Origin: Lachnospiraceae bacterium
GTDB lineage: Bacteria > Bacillota > Clostridia > Lachnospirales > Bianqueaceae
Assembly: GCA_022794035.1 (NCBI GenBank)
Contig: JAAWDX010000008.1
Span: forward strand, 1 to 62,713
DNA length: 62,713 nucleotides
Reading direction: 5' to 3'
Position 1 is the stretch's first letter. The number at the start of each line of letters is the position of its first letter. The position numbers were made by a program, and so were the translations under genes. Shown in pieces: positions 18,066 through 25,901 of the stretch. The notes under the pieces are model-generated. The model worked only from the letters and a program-made list of their open reading frames with translations. It was not told the DNA's origin and ran no database searches.

Positions 18066-18205
18066 CACCGCCACTGGCGGAAATAGACGATTTAGCTCGA
18101 TTTTTTATGCTAACCGTGGCTGAAGAAGCAATCTATGGCTGAAAAATCTCAGTCATGATTCATTTACTGCCCACGTGTGGCTGAGTCTTTTCAGCCACAC
18201 GTGGC
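18066..18205 (+). repeat. Interspersed hairpin repeat, divergent copy A
   Basis: The left end shares CCGCCACTGGCGGAA followed by a GACGAT-TAGCT block and a T-run with the copy at 27431-27725, and then ATGGCTGAAAAAT parallels its ATAGCTGAAAAAT. The central hairpin is a perfect 14-bp stem, CCACGTGTGGCTGA at 18171-18184 and TCAGCCACACGTGG at 18191-18204, different in sequence from the other copies but in the same place. The conserved right-hand end of the other copies is missing. It lies between nifJ and the PPIase gene. Confidence 0.6.
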
Positions 18206-18365
18206 GGAAGACAGCAGAATAGCAGAAATCCCTACACCATTCGGAGGATTTACGCTAGACCCGGCGCAGGCCAAATCCAACAAGGCCCCAAAAACAAACA
18301 AAGCAACAAGGGCCAACAAAGCAAACAAAATCAAAAACTGCAAAAGCCCCCTTCCAAACACAAAA

Positions 18366-18388
18366 GGAGCCCTGCTTAACAGGGCTCC
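18366..18388 (-). terminator. Terminator of the PPIase gene
   Basis: GGAGCCCTG at 18366-18374 pairs with CAGGGCTCC at 18380-18388 around a 5-nt loop. On the minus strand it is followed by TTTTGTGTTTGG, and it lies 16 bp after the PPIase stop. The stretch between this and the repeat (18206-18365) is purine/A-rich low-complexity DNA with no believable gene. Confidence 0.75.
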
Positions 18389-18403
18389 CCGGTCTATCAA
18401 GCC

Positions 18404-19204
18404 TTACGGCTCATAGGTTGTAATTTCAATACTTGTAATTATTACATCTTCTCTCGGCTTATTCTCGCGCACCTTTGTCTGCCCCGGCTCATCGATGGAG
18501 GCATCCTGCTCCTCCGTCTTGCTATAGGTAGCAACCTTGGAAATAGCCTCCGCTACCTCCATGCCCTCCAGCACCTGACCGAATACGGTGTGAGTAGAGC
18601 TTTTATACACATAAGCGCTCTCATATAAAACACTGATCTGTGCATCCAGCCACATAGCGCCGCCCACTTCCTTATACTTATCCACCTTAGCCTGATCGAC
18701 ACGCTCTGCCTTTGCCGCCTGCTCATTGCAGGCCTCCAGCATGGACGTATCCTTATCCTGAGAGGTCACAATGAAAAACTGACTGCCGTTGGTTCCTGTA
18801 TTAGCGCCGCGGTTTGCCATGCAAAGCGCTCCGTAGTACGGGCTCAGGTACTCCACAATCTCATCTTCAAAATTGCCGCCCCAGATGCTCTCGCCGCCGG
18901 CGCCCGTATTCGTAGGATCGCCGCCCTGGATCATAAAATCTTCAATGACGCGGAAAAAAGAAACCCCGTCATAGTATCCGTTTTGAGCATGAGTCACAAA
19001 GTTTTCCACTGCCTTCGGCGCTTCCTTTTCAAAAAATCTCACTTTGATGTCACCCATTGTTGTTTTGATAATTGCAATCGTGTCTCCCTTTTCCGGCTTC
19101 GAGAACTGGTAGTCATAATTGCTACTTCCGCAGCCGCTCAGGCAGGTCAGCCCCATGATCAGCGCCAGCAGCAGTGCTGCGCCCCTTTTCATTTTCTTGT
19201 TCAT
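18404..19204 (-). CDS. Cyclophilin-type peptidyl-prolyl isomerase lipoprotein
   Basis: A 266-residue secreted lipoprotein. The N-terminus is a signal peptide ending in the lipobox LSGC, so Cys is lipidated and the protein sits on the outer face of the membrane. The rest is a cyclophilin domain: [35 protein letters not shown] with the catalytic Arg, and [12 protein letters not shown] segment of about 45 residues after this (residues 165-205) is longer than in minimal cyclophilins. It probably helps fold exported proteins. The gene has its own terminator at 18366-18388 and starts 39 bp after the galK-galT fusion. Confidence 0.9.
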   Translation of the reverse strand: MNKKMKRGAALLLALIMGLTCLSGCGSSNYDYQFSKPEKGDTIAIIKTTMGDIKVRFFEKEAPKAVENFVTHAQNGYYDGVSFFRVIEDFMIQGGDPTNTGAGGESIWGGNFEDEIVEYLSPYYGALCMANRGANTGTNGSQFFIVTSQDKDTSMLEACNEQAAKAERVDQAKVDKYKEVGGAMWLDAQISVLYESAYVYKSSTHTVFGQVLEGMEVAEAISKVATYSKTEEQDASIDEPGQTKVRENKPREDVIITSIEITTYEP

Positions 19205-19242
19205 TGGTCTCCTCTTCCTTTCCCGTGTAAATTATTTATAAA

Positions 19243-21960
19243 TTATTTTCTTAAAAATCCAGCCGTCAGCATAAAGCGGTCAAACGCCGCAACACCCTCC
19301 GGCGTATTTTTATAAACGCCTGCATCCTCCAGCACCTTTGAAAAAAGCTCTCCGACCTCCTGCTGCAGGATCTCTCTCACTCTCTTTTCTTCTTTCACGC
19401 AGCCGTACCGCTCCTGCATACGGTCAATCCATGCCGCATGCTTCTCCAAACTGCCTTTTTCCTCCTCCGACAGGTCCTGTAGGTCGCCGCCCATCAAAAG
19501 GCCCTGAATCAGCTCCAGCTCCTTCTGCAGCCGTCCCGGCAGCACCGCCAGTCCCATGACCTCTATCAAGCCGATATTTTCTTTTTTAATATGATGCAGC
19601 TCCGGATGCGGATGGAACACGCCATCTGGATATTCCTCCGTGGTCAGGTTGTTGCGCAGCACCAGATCCAGCTCATACTCGCCCTTTTGATTAAACCTTG
19701 CAATCGGCGTAATCGCATTATGCGGCTGTCCGTCCGTCTCTGCGAAAATGCCCACGCGTTCATCCGAATACTGCTCCCAGAAGTGCAGCACCTTTGCCGC
19801 CAGGCCAATCAGCGCCTCCTTATCCGCTCCGGACATGCGGATGCAGGACATCTGCCAGTTAATCACGCTCACGGATACATCCGGGAAATCCGCATGCTGA
19901 TAAAACTGCCGCGCCCGGGCTTTTTCCATCGGAAACACATGATGCCCGCCCTGATAATGCTCATGATTCAAAATAGAACCGCCCACCACCGGGAGCCCTG
20001 CATTGGAGCCCATAAAATAGTGCGGCAGCAGCTCGATAAACTGAATCAGCCTCCGGAACGTCTTTTCCTCAATCTTCATCGGCACATGCTCGCCCTTCAG
20101 CAAAATGCAGTGCTCCTGATAATACACATACGGCGAATACTGCAGGTACCACTCCTCTGCCTGCAGATTCAGCGCAAGCTGGCGCAGATTCTGGCGAGCC
20201 GGATGGTTCAGCCGCCCTGCATAGCCCACATTCTCCGGGCAAAGCAGGCATTTAGGATAAGAAGAGGCCTTCATAAACTTTAATTTGGCAATCTCTCTGG
20301 GATCCTTTTCCGGCTTAGACAAATTGATCGTAATCTCCAGATCGCCATACGGCGTCGGCGTCTGCCAGTACAAGTTTTTAGCGACGCGCTCCTCCATCAC
20401 ATAATGATTATCGCGCGACAGCTGATAAAAATATTCGGACGCCTGCTCCGGCGACTCCTGCCGCAGTCTCTCAAATTCATGCTGCACCTCCGACGGCCTC
20501 GGCGTCAAAAGCCCCATGATCTTTGCATCCATCAGATCGCGCAGTGTAATACTCTCTCCTGCGATCAGCCCCCGGTCTACCATATAATCCAAAATCTTTT
20601 TCAAAACCGGGTAAGGGCTATGCCCATGAACCTGTTTCCGCATGGCGGAAAATGCTTCTCGGCATGGCAGTACGCCCTCCGTCTTCTCATACGGCGCTTC
20701 CCGCCGGAGAAGCTCCAGCAGCTGATTGCGCACATAGACGGCATCTGTCCGCTCGATGAGCTTTTTGTCGAGCCCATAGGCCAGCAGCTCCTCGATCAGA
20801 AATTCAATTGGCTCATCGATGCGGCCGGCGCCCTGCCCGGCCTGCGCCACATAGAACTCCGGTGTAAGTCCGGTGCGCGCTTCATAGGCCTCTCCGACCT
20901 CGCGGATGAAGCGCTCGACATCCTCTTCCTTGACAAGGCTCACTGTGCAGCCGCCAAAGCCTGCGCCCGTCATCCGGCTTCCCAGCGTGCCCGGGATGCG
21001 GCGCGCCTCCTCCACCATCGTATCAAGCTCCGTCCCTGTTACCTCATACAGATCGCGCAGCGAATCATGCGATTCGTTCATCAGCTGCCCAAAGCGCAGC
21101 ATATCGCCTTTTTCCAGGGCGCGGACCGCCTCATGCACGCGCTCATTTTCATATACCGCATGCTCGGCTCTGCGCTGCGACACCTGCCCCACGATCAAAT
21201 GCTTATGCGCCTCAAATTCGGCCGGCGTAAGATCGCACAGCGCCTTAATATCCAGCTTCTTCTGCAGGTCGCGCAGCGCCATCTCGCACTCAGCGCGCCG
21301 CTCATTGTATTTGCTGTCCGCCAATCCCCTGCGCTTTTTTGTATTGCCAATGACCAGCCTAACGCCCTCCATATTCAGCGGCGCATAACGGTAGGCCAGC
21401 GTGGCGCAGTCCAGCAAAATCGCCTGACTCTCACGCCCGAGCCCCACGGCAAACTGGTCCATAATGCCGCAATTCACACCATTAAACGTATTTTCCGAAT
21501 GCTGACAGAGCTGCACCAGCGTCACCTTATCATAACCGGTGCCAAACAGATCATTGAGCATGGTAGCGATCAGCACCTCCACCGAAGCCGAGGAAGAAAG
21601 CCCCGACCCATTGGGAATTTCGCCCTGCAGCAAAATATCCATGCCCTGCAGCCGGTGCCCGCGCAGCTGAAATTCCTTGATCACGCCCTTCGGATAATTC
21701 GCCCATCCGTCCCGCGCATCATACTCATTATTATCCAGCGAAATCTCCGCCCGCTGCGGAAAATTCAGGCTCGCAAACCGCACGCGGCGATCCTTCCGCA
21801 GACGCACCGCGCCGTACGTGCCAAAGCTCAGCGCGCACGGAAACACCTGTCCGCCGTTATAATCAATATGCTCGCCAATCAGATTCACGCGCCCCGGCGC
21901 ATAATAAACCGCCGGCTCCCCCGCGCCATACAGCCTTTCAAACTCTTTTTTCAGATTCAC
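19243..21960 (-). CDS. galKT: Galactokinase / galactose-1-phosphate uridylyltransferase fusion
   Basis: One unbroken 905-residue frame joins two Leloir enzymes. Residues 1 to about 383 are galactokinase: GRVNLIGEHIDYN at 23-35, the ATP motif GLSSSAS at 120-126, catalytic Asp168 in GIMDQF, and GAGFGGC at 332-338. From about 385 to 905 it is class II GalT, starting at EFLIEELLAYGLDKKLIE, with CLLCPENVGYAGR and SILNHEHYQGGHH in the nucleotide-transfer region. No linker, stop, or second ribosome site separates the halves. The enzymes normally occur as separate adjacent genes galK and galT; here galactose-1-phosphate could pass between domains of one chain. It lies 40 bp after a murG paralogue. 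Symbol galKT is descriptive. Confidence 0.93.
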   Translation of the reverse strand: MNLKKEFERLYGAGEPAVYYAPGRVNLIGEHIDYNGGQVFPCALSFGTYGAVRLRKDRRVRFASLNFPQRAEISLDNNEYDARDGWANYPKGVIKEFQLRGHRLQGMDILLQGEIPNGSGLSSSASVEVLIATMLNDLFGTGYDKVTLVQLCQHSENTFNGVNCGIMDQFAVGLGRESQAILLDCATLAYRYAPLNMEGVRLVIGNTKKRRGLADSKYNERRAECEMALRDLQKKLDIKALCDLTPAEFEAHKHLIVGQVSQRRAEHAVYENERVHEAVRALEKGDMLRFGQLMNESHDSLRDLYEVTGTELDTMVEEARRIPGTLGSRMTGAGFGGCTVSLVKEEDVERFIREVGEAYEARTGLTPEFYVAQAGQGAGRIDEPIEFLIEELLAYGLDKKLIERTDAVYVRNQLLELLRREAPYEKTEGVLPCREAFSAMRKQVHGHSPYPVLKKILDYMVDRGLIAGESITLRDLMDAKIMGLLTPRPSEVQHEFERLRQESPEQASEYFYQLSRDNHYVMEERVAKNLYWQTPTPYGDLEITINLSKPEKDPREIAKLKFMKASSYPKCLLCPENVGYAGRLNHPARQNLRQLALNLQAEEWYLQYSPYVYYQEHCILLKGEHVPMKIEEKTFRRLIQFIELLPHYFMGSNAGLPVVGGSILNHEHYQGGHHVFPMEKARARQFYQHADFPDVSVSVINWQMSCIRMSGADKEALIGLAAKVLHFWEQYSDERVGIFAETDGQPHNAITPIARFNQKGEYELDLVLRNNLTTEEYPDGVFHPHPELHHIKKENIGLIEVMGLAVLPGRLQKELELIQGLLMGGDLQDLSEEEKGSLEKHAAWIDRMQERYGCVKEEKRVREILQQEVGELFSKVLEDAGVYKNTPEGVAAFDRFMLTAGFLRK

Positions 21961-22000
21961 AGCGTCATTCCCTCTCTATTTCCTCCAGCCAAGCTGGAAA

Positions 22001-23071
22001 TTAAGATCCGTTTATCGTACGTTCGATGACCTCCAGCACCGCCTGCGTTCCGTTGCTGACCCGGCTTTTCTCCATCGCCGCCGTATACCGGCGCCGATTT
22101 GACCACACCTCTCTGAGCGCCCTGCTTAAGCTTTCCTCCGTCAGCTCCTCCTGCGGCAGCACATAGCTGAACCCCTTTGCCGCAAACGATTTCGCATTCA
22201 GGATCTGGTCGCCGCGGCTTGCTGCCTTGGGCAGCGGAATCAAAATATGCGGCTTGCCGAGCAAAAGCAGCTCTGCCAGCGCATTGGCGCCCGCGCGGCT
22301 GACCACCATATCCGCCATCGCATACAGATGGGACAGCTCCTCCTTGGCATATTTCATCGGAAAATACCCCGGCCTCGGCACGCAGTCCTGCGCCTCCTGT
22401 TTCCCGCATAAATGCACCACTTCATATTCCTTGGTCAGGCGCTCCGCCGCCGGTCCGATCAGACGGTTCAGCGCACCGGCTCCGCTGCTGCCGCCCATCA
22501 CCAGAACCACCGGCTTTCCTCTTCTAAGCCCCGTAATCCGATAGCCCTCTTCTGCGCTGCCTTGCAGCAGCTCACTGCGTACGGGCGTACCCGTATATAC
22601 CGCCTTTCCGGCCGGCATATGGGCCATCGTCTCCTCAAAGCTCACGCAGACCGTATCCGCAAACGGCAGGCACATCCGGTTAGCCAGTCCCGGCGTAAAA
22701 TCCGACTCATGCAGAACCACCGGCCGGTGCAGCATCTGCCCTGCCACAGCAACGGGCACACTCACAAAGCCGCCCTTACAGAAAATAAGATCCGGCTTTT
22801 CCCTGCGGATGATATGCGCCGCCTGCATCACGCCCAGCATATTTTTCCATGGGCTGACCCAGTTTTCCATATTAAAATCCCGGTGCAGCGGGCCCGCAGA
22901 AATGCAATAAAAAGGAAGACCCGCTTCCTTTGCCAGTTGTGCTTCTATACTATTTTTTCTTCCTATGTAACCAATGCGATAGCCTTTTTGACGCAGCGGC
23001 TCTATGAGCGCCAGATTCGGTGTCACATGCCCCGCCGTGCCTCCTCCTGTCATCATCACAAACGGATTCAT
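22001..23071 (-). CDS. murG: MurG-type UDP-GlcNAc transferase (paralogue 2)
   Basis: A 356-residue GT28 enzyme like the one at 10318-11406, with the same ordered motifs: MMTGGGTAGHVTPNLAL, FCKGGFVSVPVA, VVLHESDFTPGLAN, VMGGSSGAGALN and SRAGANALAELLLLGKP. By eye about half the residues match the first copy, so they are paralogues and not a recent duplication. Lipid II formation at the membrane is the expected role of at least one. It follows the HIT gene by 14 bp and precedes the galK-galT fusion by 40 bp. Both copies lie outside a division/cell-wall cluster and both touch a galactose gene. Confidence 0.85.
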   Translation of the reverse strand: MNPFVMMTGGGTAGHVTPNLALIEPLRQKGYRIGYIGRKNSIEAQLAKEAGLPFYCISAGPLHRDFNMENWVSPWKNMLGVMQAAHIIRREKPDLIFCKGGFVSVPVAVAGQMLHRPVVLHESDFTPGLANRMCLPFADTVCVSFEETMAHMPAGKAVYTGTPVRSELLQGSAEEGYRITGLRRGKPVVLVMGGSSGAGALNRLIGPAAERLTKEYEVVHLCGKQEAQDCVPRPGYFPMKYAKEELSHLYAMADMVVSRAGANALAELLLLGKPHILIPLPKAASRGDQILNAKSFAAKGFSYVLPQEELTEESLSRALREVWSNRRRYTAAMEKSRVSNGTQAVLEVIERTINGS

Positions 23072-23085
23072 AGGAACGCCGCCTC

Positions 23086-23499
23086 CTATGCCAGCTGTGA
23101 CTGAATCTTAGCGGCCGTCTCTTCTAGCTCCTCCTGCGTAGCGCTCTGTCCCTCCCGCAGCGTAAAATTGCCTGCGTCCCCATAGCATGGGATGAGGTGC
23201 AGATGATAATGCATCACTGTCTGCCCTGCCGCCTTGCCGTTGTTTTGCATCACATTCAGCCCATCCGGCCGCAGCGCCTCCTGCACAGCCGCCGCCAGCC
23301 GTTTTGCCAGCCGCATAGCCGCAGCCGCCAGTTCCTCCGGCAGCTCATATAAATCCTGATAATGCCCCTTCGGCAGAATCAGCATATGCCCAGGGCTCAC
23401 TGGACTCAGATCCATGATCACCCGAAACTGATCATCCTCATACACCGTATACGACGGAATCTCGCCGCTGGCAATTTTGCAGAAAATGCAGTCACTCAT
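23086..23499 (-). CDS. HIT family nucleotide hydrolase
   Basis: A 137-residue histidine-triad protein of the Hint type, which hydrolyses AMP-linked or similar nucleotides in the cytoplasm. It has the N-terminal CIFCKIASGEIPS with the paired cysteines, the GHMLILPKGH segment, and the active-site triad HYHLHLIP. Length is typical. I start at ATG 23499, placed after AAAGGAGGAGTCCTTG; an in-frame TTG just before is less likely. It heads a run with murG and galKT, though no functional link is evident. Confidence 0.92.
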   Translation of the reverse strand: MSDCIFCKIASGEIPSYTVYEDDQFRVIMDLSPVSPGHMLILPKGHYQDLYELPEELAAAAMRLAKRLAAAVQEALRPDGLNVMQNNGKAAGQTVMHYHLHLIPCYGDAGNFTLREGQSATQEELEETAAKIQSQLA

Positions 23500-23547
23500 C
23501 AAGGACTCCTCCTTTTCAAAATGCTTTATGTCTCCTTATTATATATC

Positions 23548-23573
23548 AAAAAAACCCGTGCGGCAACGCCGCA
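23548..23573 (-). terminator. Terminator of rsmI
   Basis: TGCGGC at 23559-23564 pairs with GCCGCA at 23568-23573 around a 3-nt loop; on the minus strand it continues CGGG and then seven T residues (23548-23554). It sits in the 89-bp gap between the rsmI stop and the HIT start. Confidence 0.65.
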
Positions 23574-23588
23574 AACATGAATAATTTG

Positions 23589-24422
23589 TTACTTCTTCAG
23601 CTGTGCATACACATCGCGCTTGGTAATCCCTCTGTCTTTTGCCACTGCCTTCATGGCCTCCTTCTCCGGAAGCTCTGCATACAGCGCCATATGCTCCTCT
23701 ATGCTCAGTGCTTCATATCGCTTCTGCTGCTCCGCCAGCCGCTGCTCCTTTGTTTTTCCTTCAATTAAAATCACAAATTCTCCCCGCGGCTCATGCTCCT
23801 CATAATAGGCCGCCAGCTCCCGCAGCGGAAGCAGGCGCACCTCCTCGAACTTCTTTGTCAGCTCGCGCACAGCCGCCGCAGGACGTTCTCCGGCCGCTTC
23901 ACTGAGCAGCTTCAGCGTCTGCTTTAACCGATGCGGCGCCTCATAAAAAATGGTTGTTTTGGTACTCTCTCTCAAATCTGCCAGCACCTGCTGACACTCT
24001 TTTTTATCTGCCGGTAAAAACCCTTCAAATGTAAAGCGCCGCGAATCCAGTCCGCTCAGCGCCAAGGCCGTCACAAAGGCGCATGGTCCCGGCAGCGCCG
24101 TAACCAGAACGCCGGCCTCATGGCAGCGGCGCACTAAAATCTGACCGGGATCCGAGATCGCCGGCATCCCGGCATCGGTAACCAGCGCAATCTGCCGCCC
24201 TTCTTTTATTTTATGAATCAGCTCCTCTGAGCGTTCCCTTTCATTATGCTGATGATAGCTGATCAGCGGCGTCTGGATGTGATATTGCTTTAACAACAGC
24301 CCGGTACTGCGCGTGTCTTCAGCCGCGATCAGATCGACTGCCTGCAGCGTTTCCAGCGTGCGCTGGCTGATATCGCCCAAATTCCCAATCGGCGTTGGGC
24401 ACAGATAAAGCATTCCTTGCAT
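23589..24422 (-). CDS. rsmI: 16S rRNA 2'-O-ribose C1402 methyltransferase
   Basis: A 277-residue tetrapyrrole-methylase-fold enzyme that methylates the ribose of C1402 in the 30S decoding centre, using SAM. Family motifs are LYLCPTPIGNLGDI at the start, AAEDTRSTG, LVTDAGMPAISDPG, and FEGFLPADKK, with a helical C-terminal domain. I start at ATG 24422, which has AAAGGAG seven bases upstream; an in-frame ATG at 24440 contains that ribosome site and is unlikely. It begins 18 bp after trkH. Confidence 0.93.
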   Translation of the reverse strand: MQGMLYLCPTPIGNLGDISQRTLETLQAVDLIAAEDTRSTGLLLKQYHIQTPLISYHQHNERERSEELIHKIKEGRQIALVTDAGMPAISDPGQILVRRCHEAGVLVTALPGPCAFVTALALSGLDSRRFTFEGFLPADKKECQQVLADLRESTKTTIFYEAPHRLKQTLKLLSEAAGERPAAAVRELTKKFEEVRLLPLRELAAYYEEHEPRGEFVILIEGKTKEQRLAEQQKRYEALSIEEHMALYAELPEKEAMKAVAKDRGITKRDVYAQLKK

Positions 24423-24440
24423 CGCAGAGCTCCTTTGCAT

Positions 24441-25733
24441 TTATTTTTTCATCCATGTGGATGGGATGACGGCAAACAGCAGCGGGAAAATCTCGAGCCT
24501 GCCCAGCAGCATGGCAAATGACAGCACGAGCTTGGAGAGCACGGAATATCCGGCGAAGCTGGCGGCAGGACCTACTCTGCCGAGGCCGGGGCCTATGTTG
24601 TTGAAGCAGGCGATCATGGCCGTCAGGTTGGTTTCCAGATCAAATCCATCGATGCAGAGCAGCAAAAAGATGATGGCTGAAATGACAACGTAGATGGCAA
24701 AATAGGCATTGACGCTGCTAAGCGTCTGGTTATCCACTTTTTTCCCTTCAAACTTAACCACCCCGACTGAGCGCGGATGCAGCATATGGCGCAGCTCGCG
24801 GCGGATCATTTTCATCAGCAGCATAACACGGGATATTTTGAGTCCGCCGGCCGTGGAGCCGGCACATGCTCCGATGCACATGAGCACTACCAGGATCCCC
24901 TTGGACAGATTAGGCCACAGATTGAAATCGGCCGTGGCGTAGCCGGTTGTTGTCATGATGGAGGCCGTTTGGAAGGCAGCTAAACGCAGCGACTCTGAAA
25001 AGCTTTCGTAAAGCTGCATTACGTTAAAGGTGACGACCAGCGTGGCCACGACCCAGATGCCCATATAGCACCATAGCTCGCTGCTGTGAAACGCAGCCTT
25101 AAACCGGCGCAGCAGCATCAGGTAAAACAAATTAAAATTGATGCCGAATAAAAGCATAAAAATTGTGATTACCCATTGCAGATAATGATTATATCCGGCA
25201 ATGCTATTGGCTTTGATGCCAAAACCGCCCGTGCCGGCTGTGCCAAATGCATGCACAATGCTGTCAAACAGGGGCATGCCGCCGGCGAGCAGCAGAATAA
25301 TCTCCAATACGGTCAGCACTATGTATAATAAATATAAAATTTTAGCCGTATCCTTCATGCGCGGCACCAGCTTGCCCACAGTGGGCCCCGGCACCTCGGC
25401 GCGCAAAATATGGATCGAGCGGTCCGCCGCTGAGGGCACTACCGCCATGATAAACACCAGCACCCCCATGCCCCCGATCCAATGCGTAAAGCTCCGCCAG
25501 AAAAGCAGGCCATGGCTCATTTTTTCTACATTAGTTAAAATGCTGGCTCCCGTTGTCGTAAAGCCGCTGACGGTCTCAAAAAAGGCGTCTATATACGAAG
25601 GGATCTCTCCGCTGATGACAAAGGGCAGCGCGCCGATGCCGGAGAGCAGCAGCCACGCAAAGGCGACAATCACAAAGCCCTCTTTGGCATAGATTACCCT
25701 GTTTTTCGGTTTAATCAGCAGCGTCATAGCCAT
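24441..25733 (-). CDS. trkH: TrkH family potassium uptake protein, downstream open part
   Basis: A 430-residue open frame covering most of a TrkH/KtrB-type K+ channel subunit. It includes filter-type loops (VSGFTTTGASIL, GTAGTGGFGI, MTTTGYATADF, NNIGPGLGRVG) and the GACAGSTAGGLKISR segment. Family members run to about 480 residues. The missing 50 codons are present upstream in the same frame at 25734-25883 but are separated from the rest by a TAG. The open part starts inside what should be the second membrane stretch, at MAMTLLIKPKN. If read from 25733 the product lacks the first helix and is probably unstable or inactive, unless TAG is read through. It follows trkA in the normal operon order. 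Confidence 0.85.
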   Translation of the reverse strand: MAMTLLIKPKNRVIYAKEGFVIVAFAWLLLSGIGALPFVISGEIPSYIDAFFETVSGFTTTGASILTNVEKMSHGLLFWRSFTHWIGGMGVLVFIMAVVPSAADRSIHILRAEVPGPTVGKLVPRMKDTAKILYLLYIVLTVLEIILLLAGGMPLFDSIVHAFGTAGTGGFGIKANSIAGYNHYLQWVITIFMLLFGINFNLFYLMLLRRFKAAFHSSELWCYMGIWVVATLVVTFNVMQLYESFSESLRLAAFQTASIMTTTGYATADFNLWPNLSKGILVVLMCIGACAGSTAGGLKISRVMLLMKMIRRELRHMLHPRSVGVVKFEGKKVDNQTLSSVNAYFAIYVVISAIIFLLLCIDGFDLETNLTAMIACFNNIGPGLGRVGPAASFAGYSVLSKLVLSFAMLLGRLEIFPLLFAVIPSTWMKK

Positions 25734-25883
25734 GCCAAGCGCTAATGCGATCCCAATCGTTATCAGGAGCGCCTATGCACATTCCTCTGCATACAAAAGC
25801 GCTACGCCAAAAGGAAGCAGCATCAACAGCGCCTCTACTTTGACCACCTGACCAATCATATAAAATGTCATTCTGCGATTCAT
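25734..25883 (-). pseudogene. trkH: TrkH N-terminal 50 codons, interrupted by in-frame TAG at 25773-25775
   Basis: From ATG 25883 the frame reads MNRRMTFYMIGQVVKVEALL and continues to AEECA, then TAG at codon 37, then ALLITIGIALALG straight into the open trkH frame. All of it is a single frame, so one base change alone explains the break. The start is right for TrkH: GAGGG ten bases upstream and 18 bp after the trkA stop. The encoded residues form the first membrane helix and half the second. Likely a nonsense mutation or a base-call error; UAG read-through cannot be excluded from this window. Confidence 0.75.
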
Positions 25884-25901
25884 GAAGATTAACCCTCAAG
25901 C

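Noticed and set aside
18177..18416. Plus-strand 79-codon frame and minus-strand 69-codon frame after the PPIase gene
   Set aside because: Low-complexity A-rich DNA, a repeat hairpin and a terminator account for the sequence.
20404..22029. A 541-codon open frame antisense to galKT
   Set aside because: No ribosome site or family features; its content (many His, Arg, Leu, Gln) is what the reverse of a GC-biased gene gives.
21957..22409. A 150-codon frame overlapping the second murG in another frame
   Set aside because: Gly/Ala/Arg-rich shadow of the murG frame without any motif.
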